From NCBI GenBank assembly GCA_900544175.1, contig UQUN01000003.1, positions 62,001 to 126,000 of the forward strand: DNA of 64,000 nucleotides, written 5' to 3'. The stretch's first letter is position 1. Every line of letters starts with the position of its first letter. The position numbers and the translations under genes are program-made. The stretch comes from an uncultured Alistipes sp. GTDB taxonomy: Bacteria > Bacteroidota > Bacteroidia > Bacteroidales > UBA932. Shown piece after piece: positions 17,498 to 27,756 of the stretch. The notes beneath the pieces were generated by a model that worked only from the letters and a program-made list of their open reading frames with translations, was not told where the DNA came from and did no database searches.

Positions 17498-18647
17498 ATT
17501 TCCGTCTCCTTTCTTCTTCACATATCTTGTTCTTGAGATCTCTGCACCACTCCCCAGGCGTGTATCCGGTATTCAGCTTGAACGCACTGGTAAAAGACGC
17601 GTTATTGTTGAAGCCGCATCTTTGCCTTAGTTCGACCATTGATATCTCAGGATTGGACGAGAATATCCTAATGGCCTCCTTCACACGATAATAGTTGACC
17701 AGTTCCCGGAAATTCTTGTTCATCTCCATGTTTATGGTTTTGGACAGGTAGGATTTGTTGGTAAACAGTCTCATGGCCACTTCCTCCATACTCAGCGTAT
17801 TGGACAGGTAAGGCTTCTCTGTCTCGAAATAGTCTATGAGACGGTCCTTAAGGGACTGTACAGTATCCACATCTGAATGTACAGCAGCACCCCTGACAGG
17901 CATATCCTTTCCATCAGCATCATGCGTCACGGCATCCGCATCGTTCCGTCCACGTACACAGAAAATGGAGTACAGCGTATTCCCACTTACCTGTACCGCC
18001 ACTATAATCACATGTATTACGAGATATCCCGTCAGGAGCACAAAATAATCCCACACAGGATGTATTCTGAACGAATATATCAAAAAGAAAAAATTGTATA
18101 TCGATATTACGAGCAGATGAACAAACAGCTCGCCCCTCAGGCTGGACTGTCCGCTGCTGTCCGTCACAGCGGAAGGGACTGACACAATCTGATAGATAAT
18201 GAAACAGAAAATGAGCAGCACTATCAAAACTGCGCCACGGAACATCACCCCGTATGTCATGTCCACGATATCCAGCAGCATAAGGATATCCGTCACAAAC
18301 ACCATCGTCCCTATGAGGGCTGGCGGTATATACAACAGTACGGCAGGCCATCCTTTACGAACATACTGGCGCAAAAGAGCGCAAGGTATCACCGATGAAA
18401 GCATGTATAACTTGATGACGGCATAATCCGCCGACCTGCAGATATCCACATCGCTTTCCCTGCTGACATCCACGCATGAGAGAATGAATACTGTGGCAAT
18501 AATGAAGAACAGCACAGAATAATCCTTAAACTCTGCTGAAAGATTCCCTTCTCTGCGCCCGTATATCCTCGTCAATATAAATGTTCCTATGGAGACATAT
18601 ATGAGAGCCGGCAGCACATAGGCTGATAATATAAAAACTAACTTCAT
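17487..18647 (-). CDS. Membrane-anchored AraC-family regulator
   Basis: 386 residues. The first 235 residues carry six to seven hydrophobic helices (e.g. VFILSAYVLPALIYVSIGTF, YSVLFFIIATVFILSC, FRGAVLIVLLIFCFIIYQIV). A polar linker follows, then a C-terminal AraC double HTH (LSMEEVAMRLFTNKSYLSK; MVELRQRCGFNNNASFTSAF). The DNA-binding part would face the cytoplasm, with the membrane part as a likely sensor. Bacteroidetes use such one-component membrane regulators, but ligand and targets are not known. It is followed, with overlap, by a mini-AraC gene. Confidence 0.85.
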   Translation of the reverse strand: MKLVFILSAYVLPALIYVSIGTFILTRIYGRREGNLSAEFKDYSVLFFIIATVFILSCVDVSRESDVDICRSADYAVIKLYMLSSVIPCALLRQYVRKGWPAVLLYIPPALIGTMVFVTDILMLLDIVDMTYGVMFRGAVLIVLLIFCFIIYQIVSVPSAVTDSSGQSSLRGELFVHLLVISIYNFFFLIYSFRIHPVWDYFVLLTGYLVIHVIIVAVQVSGNTLYSIFCVRGRNDADAVTHDADGKDMPVRGAAVHSDVDTVQSLKDRLIDYFETEKPYLSNTLSMEEVAMRLFTNKSYLSKTINMEMNKNFRELVNYYRVKEAIRIFSSNPEISMVELRQRCGFNNNASFTSAFKLNTGYTPGEWCRDLKNKICEEERRRKYEK

Positions 18648-18667
18648 GTATATTAGGTTATAAAGCC

Positions 18668-18675
18668 CAAAATTA
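18668..18675 (-). promoter_or_regulatory. -7 box for the membrane AraC operon
   Basis: TAATTTTG on the minus strand, 20 bases before the start codon of the membrane AraC gene. Confidence 0.55.
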
Positions 18676-18732
18676 CATGAAGCCGGTCTTTAATATTGAA
18701 TTATCAAAAATAATTAACGCAAATACGTGTTT

Positions 18733-19680
18733 TTATATTTTCTTCGCATTCTTTTTCTCCTTAATAGCGTCAAAACCACGGCCATATACTCCCATGACAC
18801 TTCCGACGGATATGAATGCCTGCCGGTCTATCTGCTTCACCATGGACAACATGTAATTGGCCTCGACCTTCCTGACCATGACCAGAAGCACTTTCTCACT
18901 CTGCTTCGTGTACCAGCCCTCTCCGTCCAGCACGGTCACACCACGCCCCATGGTGCCGGATATCATATCCGCGATCTCCCGGTACTGTTTAGAGAAAATG
19001 AATACCTGAACGGACTGCTTGTTGCCGGCAACCGAAAGGTCGACCACATAGCTGCATGCTGCCACGACCAGATATCCGTACATTATACCGGCTATTCTTG
19101 CCCCGATATTGGCATCCGAGGGCAAAAATATCGATGAGCCCACTATGAAAATATCGCACAGGAGAATGATCCTGCCAGGAGGTATATTTCTGTACTTACT
19201 GATTATCAATGCAATTACATCTGTTCCGGCTGTACTTCCCCCTCTGCTGAAGGCCATACCGATACCAAGACCGGACATTGAGCCTCCTATTATCGCGCAC
19301 AGCAGTTTGCCGTTCGCTCCGGCAATCTCGTCTATAAAAGTCTGCGGAATCACCTCCGGAAGGATACGGAACAGCAGCGAGGCCACCACCACCGCATACA
19401 CTGTCTTTACCCCAAATGCCTTCCCAAGCACCTTGATACCTATAATCAGCAATATCAGGTTGACAAAAAAGAATGTATAGCTGACAGGTATTCCACCTGA
19501 CGTGGCATACTGTACTATAGCACCTATACCGGACACACCACCGCCGACTATGCCGTTCGGGATAATGAATATGCACCACCCCGCCGTGTAGCACAGCAGT
19601 CCCAATGTAATTATCACGTAGTCATTTAAGACTGAGAGGACTTTTCTTGCCCTTGATTTTGTTTTCTGTTGCGTTTCCAT
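18733..19680 (-). CDS. YitT-family membrane protein (second copy)
   Basis: 315 residues. About five hydrophobic helices (YVIITLGLLCYTAGWCIFII, then IVGGGVSGIGAIVQYATSG) are followed by the conserved FSRGGSTAGTDVIALIISKYR and a C-terminal DUF2179 domain with GVTVLDGEGWYTKQSEKVLLVMVRK. Substrate is unknown. It is a clear paralogue of the gene just upstream, and its start lies 55 bases inside that gene; no nearer in-frame Met precedes the conserved first helix, so the overlap appears real. Confidence 0.88.
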   Translation of the reverse strand: METQQKTKSRARKVLSVLNDYVIITLGLLCYTAGWCIFIIPNGIVGGGVSGIGAIVQYATSGGIPVSYTFFFVNLILLIIGIKVLGKAFGVKTVYAVVVASLLFRILPEVIPQTFIDEIAGANGKLLCAIIGGSMSGLGIGMAFSRGGSTAGTDVIALIISKYRNIPPGRIILLCDIFIVGSSIFLPSDANIGARIAGIMYGYLVVAACSYVVDLSVAGNKQSVQVFIFSKQYREIADMISGTMGRGVTVLDGEGWYTKQSEKVLLVMVRKVEANYMLSMVKQIDRQAFISVGSVMGVYGRGFDAIKEKKNAKKI

Positions 19681-20570
19681 TCTATCTTTTCTGGTCCTTT
19701 TAATTCATCAAAACCACGACCGTACACGCTCATTGTCGGAGTAACTGACATAAACGCAGAGCGGTCTATTCCTTTTACAATCTTGTTCACTTCATTGAGC
19801 TGATGCTTTCTGGCTATAACTACCAGCACCTTATGTTCTTCCTGCGTATACCATCCTGTACCGTTGAAAGCCGTGACACCTCGCCGCAACTGGTTGACCA
19901 GGGCGTCGGCTATCTCCTTGAACTTCTCGGAGAATATCATTATCTGCACCGACTGTTTGGTTCCCGTCAAAAGCAAGTCCACACCGTAAGAGAATGATAT
20001 AACCTGCAGATATCCGTATATCACGTCAGAAAGAGTCTTTCCCGGAAGAAAAAGCACTGAACCGACAATGACAAGATCGCAGAACAGATACACGCGGCCT
20101 GGAGATATCTCCCTGAACTTGGACAGTATAAGTGCTATTATATCTGTTCCGCCCGTACTGCCTCCCTGATTGAAGATCAACACAATGCCTATTGCACCAA
20201 TAAAGCCGCCAAGCAGCGCGTTCAGGAACTTCTCGTCTATAGTGGACACCCACGGAATCAAGTCCGGCAGAACCTGAAGCAACACCGTATTCAGCAGTAT
20301 GCAGTAGATAGTCTTGAATCCGAACCCACGGCCTAATACCAGAAATCCTATCGTAATCAGCACAACATTCGTGGCCAGATACGTAGCCGACACAGGTATC
20401 AGTCCGTTGGTGGCATAATTCACCAGCGTCGCAAAACCAGGCACCGCACCTCCCACTATGCCCTTAGGTATCAGAAAGGATGTCCAGCTGAAACAATAGA
20501 GAGCCAGACCAAAGGTTATTATAAGGTATTCCTTGACGGTTATGAGTATCTTTTTTGTTACCGGCTGCAT
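19626..20570 (-). CDS. YitT-family membrane protein (first copy)
   Basis: 314 residues with the same layout as its neighbour: N-terminal helices (LIITFGLALYCFSWTSFLIP), FNQGGSTGGTDIIALILSKFR, then a DUF2179 domain (GVTAFNGTGWYTQEEHKVLV). The copies most likely arose by tandem duplication. Its ATG is 1 base after the leuS stop, so it belongs to the long minus-strand unit beginning at the SPOR lipoprotein. The C-terminal tail beyond the DUF2179 domain overlaps the start of the next copy. Confidence 0.88.
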   Translation of the reverse strand: MQPVTKKILITVKEYLIITFGLALYCFSWTSFLIPKGIVGGAVPGFATLVNYATNGLIPVSATYLATNVVLITIGFLVLGRGFGFKTIYCILLNTVLLQVLPDLIPWVSTIDEKFLNALLGGFIGAIGIVLIFNQGGSTGGTDIIALILSKFREISPGRVYLFCDLVIVGSVLFLPGKTLSDVIYGYLQVISFSYGVDLLLTGTKQSVQIMIFSEKFKEIADALVNQLRRGVTAFNGTGWYTQEEHKVLVVIARKHQLNEVNKIVKGIDRSAFMSVTPTMSVYGRGFDELKGPEKIEWKRNRKQNQGQEKSSQS

Positions 20571-20571
20571 G

Positions 20572-23346
20572 TCAGAACACGATATTAATAATTTTAGACG
20601 GCACTACGACAACCTTCCTTACAGGTTTGCCTCCCGTATACTTCTCCGTATTCGGATGTGCAAGTACAGCCTCCTCTATTTCCTTGGACGGGATTCCGAG
20701 AGGAAGTTCCATGCGGAACCTCATCTTTCCATTGAATGAGACAGGATACTCGAATGTCTTCTCTACAGTATAACTCTCAATGAACTCAGGAAACTCAGCT
20801 GTCGAGACAGACTGCACGTGTCCTGTTCTCTGCCACAGTTCCTCACAGATATGCGGGGCGAATGGAGACAGCAGGATAATCAGCGGTTCAAGTATCTCCA
20901 GACTATTGCACTCAATATCCGAGAGTTCGTTGACCGCAATCATGAAAGCACTTACGGATGTATTCAAGGAAAAATGCTCTATGTCAGACGAGACCTTGCG
21001 TATAAGGTTGTGCAGAATCTTCAATTCAGCGGCACTGGCCTTGCGGTCACAGAACAATGCCCCGTCCTTGCCGTAATACAGTCTCCAGAATTTTTTAAGG
21101 AAACGGCTGACTCCGTCTATTCCCTTGGTATCCCATGGTTTGGACTGTTCGATCGGTCCGAGGAACATCTCATAAAGCCTGAGAGTATCGGCTCCATACA
21201 TATCGCACACCTGGTCCGGATTGACAACATTGAACATGGATTTGCTCATCTTCTCCACTGCCCAGCCGCAGATATAGTTCCCGTCTTCAAGTATGAACTC
21301 TGCGTCAGCGAGATCAGGACGCCATTTCCGGAATCCGTCCAGATCCAGACGGTCATTATGCACAAGACTTATGTCCACATGTATCTCAGTAGTGTCATAC
21401 TGGTCCTTCAGATTGCAGGACACGAACTTGTCTGTTCCCTTTATCCTGTACACGAAACTGGACCGACCCTGTATCATACCCTGATTGACCAATTTACGGA
21501 ACGGTTCCTTCTCACATACATAACCGAGATCGTACAGGAACTTGTTCCAGAAACGTGAATATATAAGGTGTCCTGTAGCATGCTCGGTTCCACCTACATA
21601 AAGATCAACGTTTCTCCAGTACTCATCCTTGTCCTTGCCTACCAGAGCCGTGCTGTTGTGAGGATCCATATACCTGAGATAGTAGGCACTGCTTCCGGCA
21701 AAACCCGGCATGGTACTCTTCTCTATAGGAAAACCGTTCCATGTCCAGTCCCTGGCCCTTGCAAGTGGCGGCTCTCCTGTCTCGGTCGGCTGGAACTTGT
21801 CTATCTCAGGAAGACACAGCGGCAGTTCCTTCTCATCAATGGGACAAGCGACTCCTTCCTTATAATATATAGGAAAAGGCTCCCCCCAGTATCTTTGACG
21901 GGAAAAGATCGCGTCACGCAGTCTGAAATTGACCTTCCTACGGCCTATACTCATCTCCTCGACCTTGTCTATCGCAGCCTTGACGGCTTCCTTCACGCTC
22001 ATGCCGTTCAGAAAACCCGAGTTGCACATTACACCTTCCTTCGCATCGAAACTGGACTCCGACACGTCACATCCTTCTATCAGAGGTATGACCGGAAGAT
22101 TGAAATGACGGGCAAAAGCATAGTCCCTGCTGTCATGCGCCGGGACAGCCATTATGGCACCTGTTCCATAGCCTGCAAGTACATATTCTGATATCCATAC
22201 GGGTATCCTGTTTCCAGTCATGGGATTGACCGCATAGGAACCGGTGAAGACACCCGTCACCTGACGGGTCTCTGCCATTCGCTCCCTTTCTGTCTTCCTC
22301 GCCGCCGCCGCAAGATATTCTTCGACCTGCCCGCGCATCTGAGGAGCCGTGAGACGTTCCACCCACTCGCTCTCAGGAGCCAGAACCATGAACGTCACAC
22401 CGAATACAGTATCCGCACGGGTCGTGAAGACTGTCACATCATAGGATTCATTTCCATTCTCAACCTTGAATATTATCTCGGCTCCTTCGGAACGTCCTAT
22501 CCAGTTGCGCTGCATGTCCTTCAGAGAGTCAGTCCAGTCCAGAGTCTCCAAATCCTCAAGAAGTCTTCCGGCATACGCGGACACTCTCAACTGCCACTGC
22601 ATCATCTTCTTCTGTACCACAGGACAGCCTCCACGCACAGAAAGTCCATCCTTGACCTCGTCGTTGGCCAGTACAGTGCCAAGTTCAGGGCACCAGTTGA
22701 CCGAAGTCTCTCCAAGATACGCCAGCCTGTAATTCATCAGTACATCGGCCTGAGCCTTCCAGTCCATAGCGTTCCATTCATCAGCAGTGAAACGCATTTC
22801 CTTCGAACATGCAGCATCAAGCCCATCCGTACCATTCACGGCAAAATATCCGGTAAGCTCTTCTACCGGACGTGCTTTGCCAGCAGCATTGTCATACCAG
22901 CTTCCGAACATCTTCAAGAAAGCCCACTGCGTCCACTTATAGTATTCCGGATCACATGTTCTTATCTCGCGTGACCAGTCAAAGGAGAACCCTATACGGC
23001 TGAGCTGCCTCTTGTATCGCGCAATGTTCTCCTCCGTAGTGTCGGCAGGATGCCTTCCTGTCTGCACGGCATACTGTTCGGCAGGAAGGCCGAAGGCATC
23101 GAACCCCATGGGATGAAGTACGTTATATCCTTTCAAGCGCTTGTACCTGCTGTATATGTCACTTGCTATATAGCCCAGAGGATGCCCGACATGCAATCCG
23201 GCTCCAGACGGATACGGAAACATGTCCAGAACATAGAACTTGGGACGGCTGCTGTCCTCCGTAACTTTGAAAGTTCCGTTCTCTGCCCAGAACTTCTGCC
23301 ATTTTCTCTCAATTTCTGAAAAATCGTAATCAGTTGACATATCCAT
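20572..23346 (-). CDS. leuS: Leucine--tRNA ligase
   Basis: 924 residues from ATG 23,346 (an in-frame ATG at 23,340 is equally good). Class I synthetase: HIGH-type motif HVGH at residues 52-55 in [16 protein letters not shown], the CP1 editing domain ([20 protein letters not shown] type segment and [19 protein letters not shown]), and KMSKS in [19 protein letters not shown]. All key regions are present and length is normal. It is embedded in a co-directional run with 9- and 1-base gaps to its neighbours. Confidence 0.97.
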   Translation of the reverse strand: MDMSTDYDFSEIERKWQKFWAENGTFKVTEDSSRPKFYVLDMFPYPSGAGLHVGHPLGYIASDIYSRYKRLKGYNVLHPMGFDAFGLPAEQYAVQTGRHPADTTEENIARYKRQLSRIGFSFDWSREIRTCDPEYYKWTQWAFLKMFGSWYDNAAGKARPVEELTGYFAVNGTDGLDAACSKEMRFTADEWNAMDWKAQADVLMNYRLAYLGETSVNWCPELGTVLANDEVKDGLSVRGGCPVVQKKMMQWQLRVSAYAGRLLEDLETLDWTDSLKDMQRNWIGRSEGAEIIFKVENGNESYDVTVFTTRADTVFGVTFMVLAPESEWVERLTAPQMRGQVEEYLAAAARKTERERMAETRQVTGVFTGSYAVNPMTGNRIPVWISEYVLAGYGTGAIMAVPAHDSRDYAFARHFNLPVIPLIEGCDVSESSFDAKEGVMCNSGFLNGMSVKEAVKAAIDKVEEMSIGRRKVNFRLRDAIFSRQRYWGEPFPIYYKEGVACPIDEKELPLCLPEIDKFQPTETGEPPLARARDWTWNGFPIEKSTMPGFAGSSAYYLRYMDPHNSTALVGKDKDEYWRNVDLYVGGTEHATGHLIYSRFWNKFLYDLGYVCEKEPFRKLVNQGMIQGRSSFVYRIKGTDKFVSCNLKDQYDTTEIHVDISLVHNDRLDLDGFRKWRPDLADAEFILEDGNYICGWAVEKMSKSMFNVVNPDQVCDMYGADTLRLYEMFLGPIEQSKPWDTKGIDGVSRFLKKFWRLYYGKDGALFCDRKASAAELKILHNLIRKVSSDIEHFSLNTSVSAFMIAVNELSDIECNSLEILEPLIILLSPFAPHICEELWQRTGHVQSVSTAEFPEFIESYTVEKTFEYPVSFNGKMRFRMELPLGIPSKEIEEAVLAHPNTEKYTGGKPVRKVVVVPSKIINIVF

Positions 23347-23355
23347 TATTTCATA

Positions 23356-24660
23356 CTATCGTTTTCTCAATCTGAATTCCACTGGTATGGAATATTTGAC
23401 CCTGACCTTCTCCCCGCCCATGACTCCGGGCTTCCATTTGGGAGAGGCGGCCACAACCCTGACGGCCTCATCCTCAAGATACTGGTCATCGCCACTTACG
23501 GCCCTGACATTCGTGACAGTACCATCCTTCTCCACGATGAACTCAACCGTAACTGTTCCCGATACTCCCTGACTCAAAGGTATGTCAGGGTATTTCAAAT
23601 AGGTGTACACCCAGTCGCTCAGGAATGTACCAACATCTCCCTTGAAATACTGGGGAGGCACATCCACCTCATACGGTGAATACACCCTCTCCCCTCCGGC
23701 AATCTCCCCCACAATCGTATCAGCAGCAGACACCTGCCTGTATATCATCAGGTCAAGATTGGCCGCCTCACGGATAAAATGGTATATGAAGTCACATATA
23801 TAATCCATCGACTCATAGTCCAGTGACCCGGCCCTGTCCCTTACAGTCCTTACATCCATGTCCTGACCAGTGGTGAAAACCACTATCGGAACATTCTTTT
23901 CGTAAAACGGCAGGTAGTCACCTGAGGGCAGCACGCCATCACCGTAGTGAGGAACATAAAAAGCACCTGCCTCTGACAGTCCGTAAACCAGCCTGTTGAT
24001 TTCCGGAACAGGATATCCGGTATAATACACAAATGGATTCAATGGTCCGGACTGGCCTATAACTCTTAGGTCCAGCATCAAAGATACGCTATCCATATCA
24101 CGGAACGTCCTGTTGGCAAAATACCATGAGCCGGCCATACCCTGCTCTTTCGCACCGAATCCCACAAAAACAACCGAGCGTCTGAAGAAAAATGACGATG
24201 CGGCCACTCTTTCGGCTATCTCGATCAATGCAGCTACTCCGGAAGCATTGTCATTGGCTCCGGGGAATATCTGCCTGGTCTTTTCTCCGTCCACAGTCAG
24301 TATGTTCATTCCGAGATGATCGATATTCGCCCCTACGACAATATATTGCCCGTTAAGCCCGCTGTCAAAACCTCGGACCATACCCACGACATTATATGAG
24401 TGCAGGGTATCTCCTCCATCCAATATAATGGAGAAATCCTGCCCCGGCCTGGGAGATAGCATTGTCACACCGGCATCCTCAAGACATCCGTACAGATATC
24501 CGGCCGCAGCGGCCTCCCCCGGAGAGCCGGCACCGCGACCTTCAAGCGAGTCTGATGCAAGAAAGGACACATGCCTCTCCAATCTTCCGGCTCCTCCGGT
24601 CTGGGCCACAGCCATGACCGGCAGGAGCACGGAAAATATCATGGAGAGAAGCCTTATCAC
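23356..24660 (-). CDS. M28-like pseudo-peptidase fused to a TonB C-terminal domain
   Basis: 434 residues from a GTG at 24,660, overlapping the gcvT stop by one base (TAGTG). A signal peptide (to about 20) precedes an M28 aminopeptidase fold (about 25-300) and a TonB C-terminal domain (about 335-432; GTVTVEFIVEKDGTVTNVRA). Several M28 metal and catalytic residues are changed: the ligand His of GAHxDH is Asn112, the catalytic Glu of the EE pair is Lys171 (Glu172 kept) and the last ligand His is Arg271. Asp137 and Asp197 remain. There is no transmembrane segment between the domains. It is probably a periplasmic binding protein rather than a peptidase. Confidence 0.78.
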   Translation of the reverse strand: MIRLLSMIFSVLLPVMAVAQTGGAGRLERHVSFLASDSLEGRGAGSPGEAAAAGYLYGCLEDAGVTMLSPRPGQDFSIILDGGDTLHSYNVVGMVRGFDSGLNGQYIVVGANIDHLGMNILTVDGEKTRQIFPGANDNASGVAALIEIAERVAASSFFFRRSVVFVGFGAKEQGMAGSWYFANRTFRDMDSVSLMLDLRVIGQSGPLNPFVYYTGYPVPEINRLVYGLSEAGAFYVPHYGDGVLPSGDYLPFYEKNVPIVVFTTGQDMDVRTVRDRAGSLDYESMDYICDFIYHFIREAANLDLMIYRQVSAADTIVGEIAGGERVYSPYEVDVPPQYFKGDVGTFLSDWVYTYLKYPDIPLSQGVSGTVTVEFIVEKDGTVTNVRAVSGDDQYLEDEAVRVVAASPKWKPGVMGGEKVRVKYSIPVEFRLRKR

Positions 24661-25769
24661 TATTTTTCCGGCTTATAGAAAGGAATCTTGACTACTTTGG
24701 CCTTGAGAAGCCTGTCCCTTACCTTGATGAATATATCCGTATCCACCTTGTTGTAAGGAGTGTTGACATAACCCATGCCTATAGGCTTCTTCAGGGATGG
24801 AGACATCGTTCCGGATGTGACATGACCGATGACACTGCCGGACGCATCACATATCTCGTATCCGTGACGGGGCACACCGCGGTCGATAAGCTCAAATCCC
24901 ACAAGCTTGCGTTTCAGACCGTCGGCCTTCTGCTTCAGAAGATACTCCCTGTCAATGAAATCTCCCTTAGTCTCCGTGAACTTGGTAATCCATCCTAGAC
25001 CAGCCTCAAGGGGTGAGGTCGTGTCATCAATGTCATTGCCGTAAAGGCAGAAGCCCATCTCCAGTCTGAGAGTGTCACGCGCACCGAGACCCACAGGCTT
25101 GATACCGAACTCAGCACCTGCCTCGAACACCGCGTTCCACAATTTGTCGGCATCCTCGTTTGCTGCATATATCTCGCATCCGCCAGCACCTGTATATCCG
25201 GTAATGGAGAAAATCACACTGACTCCTCCGAGCATCACTTTCTTGAAAGTATAATACTCCATATTGACGAGGTCCTGATCACACAGTTTCTGCATGGCCT
25301 GAAGAGCCTTGGGCCCCTGTACGGCCAGCTGGCATATCTCGTCAGACGCATTGTACAGCTCCTTTCCGGGAGTCAGTCCGAACTTGGGGGCAATAGAGCA
25401 GAGATGGTTCCAGTCCTTCTCGACATTGGCCGCATTTACAACCAGAAGGTAAGTCTGACTGTCAATGCAGTATGTAAGGAAGTCATCAACTATGCCACCT
25501 TTTCCGTTGGGGAAGCAGTCATACTGCACCTTTCCCGGATAAAGGAGAGAAGCGTCATTGGAAGACACGTACTGGACAAACGCCAGAGCATTGGGCCCTT
25601 TGACCCATATCTCACCCATATGGGAGACATCGAATACACCTACCCCGTTTCTTACAGTATTGTGCTCCTCCGTTATTCCTGTATATTCAACCGGCATATT
25701 GAAACCGGCAAACGGCACCATCTTGGCACCGAGCGCTATGTGCTTCTGTGTAAAAGCTGTTGTTCTCAT
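24660..25769 (-). CDS. gcvT: Glycine cleavage system aminomethyltransferase (T protein)
   Basis: 369 residues with the folate-binding GCV_T head ([52 protein letters not shown]) and C-terminal barrel ([20 protein letters not shown]). Uses tetrahydrofolate to take the methylene group from the aminomethyl-lipoyl H protein, releasing ammonia. gcvH and gcvP are not in the window. It lies 12 bases after the SPOR lipoprotein gene and shares one base with the next gene. Confidence 0.96.
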   Translation of the reverse strand: MRTTAFTQKHIALGAKMVPFAGFNMPVEYTGITEEHNTVRNGVGVFDVSHMGEIWVKGPNALAFVQYVSSNDASLLYPGKVQYDCFPNGKGGIVDDFLTYCIDSQTYLLVVNAANVEKDWNHLCSIAPKFGLTPGKELYNASDEICQLAVQGPKALQAMQKLCDQDLVNMEYYTFKKVMLGGVSVIFSITGYTGAGGCEIYAANEDADKLWNAVFEAGAEFGIKPVGLGARDTLRLEMGFCLYGNDIDDTTSPLEAGLGWITKFTETKGDFIDREYLLKQKADGLKRKLVGFELIDRGVPRHGYEICDASGSVIGHVTSGTMSPSLKKPIGMGYVNTPYNKVDTDIFIKVRDRLLKAKVVKIPFYKPEK

Positions 25770-25781
25770 ATTCTATTAAGA

Positions 25782-26270
25782 CTATTGTTTAACATGCATA
25801 TTCTGATTGATATCGTAAATCCACACATCCTCAGGGCAGAACTCAAACTCCATGACATCGTACATGGCCTTGAGCGCCTCACGGTAATTGTCATAAGCCG
25901 CTACCGACACAGCCTCGAAACCGTTGTTGAAACGTATCACTCTCGGAGAGTAGCCGTTCTTCTCCAAAAGGGCATACATCTTCTCGGCATTGCCGTCTAC
26001 CTTGAAACTGCCGAGGATGACATGATACCTGCCGGCACTCTCATCCAGCAGATTCTCCTGTGACTGTTTCTGCTGTTCCTGGGCCTTGCTCAGTTCTATT
26101 GCCGCAAGCGAGTCCTTGATCCTCTGCCTGCGGGCCTGCTCCACTGCCTCCTGCCTCATCCTCTCGATATCCTTTGAGGTAGGCTTTCCCATAATAGAAC
26201 GGAAAAAATCGCAGCCGGTAAGCAGCATCATTGCGGCGGCCAATGTGATAATCAGTTTAAACGCTTTCAT
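25782..26270 (-). CDS. SPOR-domain lipoprotein
   Basis: 162 residues. The signal peptide ends in lipobox LLTGC (Cys20). A charged Gln/Glu/Arg-rich helix follows (about 35-75), then a SPOR domain (GRYHVILGSFKVDGNAEKMYALLEKNG ... PRVI; AVSVAAYDNYREAL). SPOR domains bind denuded glycan strands of septal peptidoglycan, so it is likely at the division site. It is the first gene of the run SPOR-gcvT-M28/TonB-leuS-yitT-yitT; a -7 box lies 30 bases upstream. Confidence 0.88.
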   Translation of the reverse strand: MKAFKLIITLAAAMMLLTGCDFFRSIMGKPTSKDIERMRQEAVEQARRQRIKDSLAAIELSKAQEQQKQSQENLLDESAGRYHVILGSFKVDGNAEKMYALLEKNGYSPRVIRFNNGFEAVSVAAYDNYREALKAMYDVMEFEFCPEDVWIYDINQNMHVKQ

Positions 26271-26299
26271 TACCTTTCACTTACAAAAATTTAACATAC

Positions 26300-26307
26300 C
26301 AAATATA
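26300..26307 (-). promoter_or_regulatory. -7 box for the SPOR-gcvT-leuS operon
   Basis: TATATTTG on the minus strand, 29 bases before the start of the SPOR lipoprotein gene; likely the promoter of the whole six-gene unit. Confidence 0.5.
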
Positions 26308-26385
26308 ATCAACAAAAATACTGAAATAATGACACAGGCGCAAAAAAAATGTATATTTACATTCTAAACCACTAAATTCATCTGG

Positions 26386-27747
26386 ATGGACAGCATTTTC
26401 CGGACTTTTTGGCGCAAAGCCAAGTCACATGTCAGCGCGATCACAACTCTGAACGATCACGTAGACACTGAGAAAGCATCACAGTTCATTAGAAGCAACA
26501 TCGACTTCAGAGGTCCTAACGCATATATCCTGGCATTCGCCATAATAATCGCCTCGGTAGGACTGAACATCAACTCTATCGCAGTAATAATCGGCGCAAT
26601 GCTCATATCGCCGCTAATGGGCCCCATATTCGGCATAGGATACGGACTCGGCACCAATGACACATCCTGTCTCAAGACTTCTTTCAAGAATCTGATTGTC
26701 ATGGTTCTCATAAGCATAATAGCATCGAGCCTGTACTTTTTAGTCTCTCCACTTGAGCTGGAGAACCCCACGGAACTTCTCTCCAGGACAAACCCTACCA
26801 TATACGATGTACTTATCGCCCTTTTCGGAGGATTCGCCGGCATCATCGAGATAAGCCGCAAGGACAAAGGCACCGTGATATCCGGCGTAGCCATAGCGAC
26901 TGCCATGATGCCACCTCTGTGTACGGCCGGCTTCGGACTCGCAACCGGAAACCTGAAATATTTCATCGGAGCTCTCTACCTGTTCTCCATCAACAGCATA
27001 TTCATAGCCATAGCAACATTCCTCGCTGTCAAGTACCTGAAGTTCCCGATGGTATCCTTCACAGACCCTGCAAGGAAAAAAAGAGTCAGCCGTTGGATTG
27101 CCGCAATAGTGGTCATAATCATCATTCCCAGTGTCTATTCTGCTGTACTCATGATACGGGAGAACAACTTCAGCCATGCCGCGAAACAGTTTATGGCAGC
27201 CAACAAGGACCAGCTCGCACGCAGTTACATATACGACTACAGCATAGACCCGTACTCAAAGCCGCCCACAGTGGAGCTGTTCATCGCCGGCGAGGCGCTT
27301 AATGAAGAGGAGCTTGAAAGGCTGTACAGTTCGGCACACGAGTTAGGACTTTCCGATGACCAGATAATCATCAGTCAGAATGCCGCCAGTGACCAGAGCG
27401 AGATGACAGACAGACTGGCAATACAGAGCATTTATGAAAGGAACGACCAGGAGATCAGCAAAAGGGAACTTGTTATCGACTCTCTGCGCAATGAACTGGG
27501 CATCTACAAATCCAGGGAACTGCCCGTAGAGAAAGTCACTGATGAGCTGAGGGCACAGTACCCCGCACTGAAAAACGTCACCCTTACGCGCGGATATTCA
27601 ATGAGCACTGACTCCCTGAACAAGAAAGAAGTGGTCATCATAATCCTGAGCGCAGACAAGCCATTGAGCGAAGACAACATGGGCAAATTGAGAAAGTGGT
27701 TGTCCGTCAGACTGGATTTCGACAATATAAAATTACTGCAGGAGTAG
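26386..27747 (+). CDS. DUF389 (TIGR00341) membrane protein
   Basis: 453 residues. The N-terminal half has six hydrophobic helices with the hallmark VIIGAMLISPLMGPIFGIGYG and GVAIATAMMPPLCTAGFGLATG, i.e. DUF389. The C-terminal half (about 240-450) is a soluble region with a coiled-coil segment rich in Glu. The family is suspected to be a channel or transporter, unproven. It is followed 9 bases later by the CapA gene, probably in an operon with PhoH. Confidence 0.88.
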   Translation: MDSIFRTFWRKAKSHVSAITTLNDHVDTEKASQFIRSNIDFRGPNAYILAFAIIIASVGLNINSIAVIIGAMLISPLMGPIFGIGYGLGTNDTSCLKTSFKNLIVMVLISIIASSLYFLVSPLELENPTELLSRTNPTIYDVLIALFGGFAGIIEISRKDKGTVISGVAIATAMMPPLCTAGFGLATGNLKYFIGALYLFSINSIFIAIATFLAVKYLKFPMVSFTDPARKKRVSRWIAAIVVIIIIPSVYSAVLMIRENNFSHAAKQFMAANKDQLARSYIYDYSIDPYSKPPTVELFIAGEALNEEELERLYSSAHELGLSDDQIIISQNAASDQSEMTDRLAIQSIYERNDQEISKRELVIDSLRNELGIYKSRELPVEKVTDELRAQYPALKNVTLTRGYSMSTDSLNKKEVVIIILSADKPLSEDNMGKLRKWLSVRLDFDNIKLLQE

Positions 27748-27756
27748 AGCGGAACT

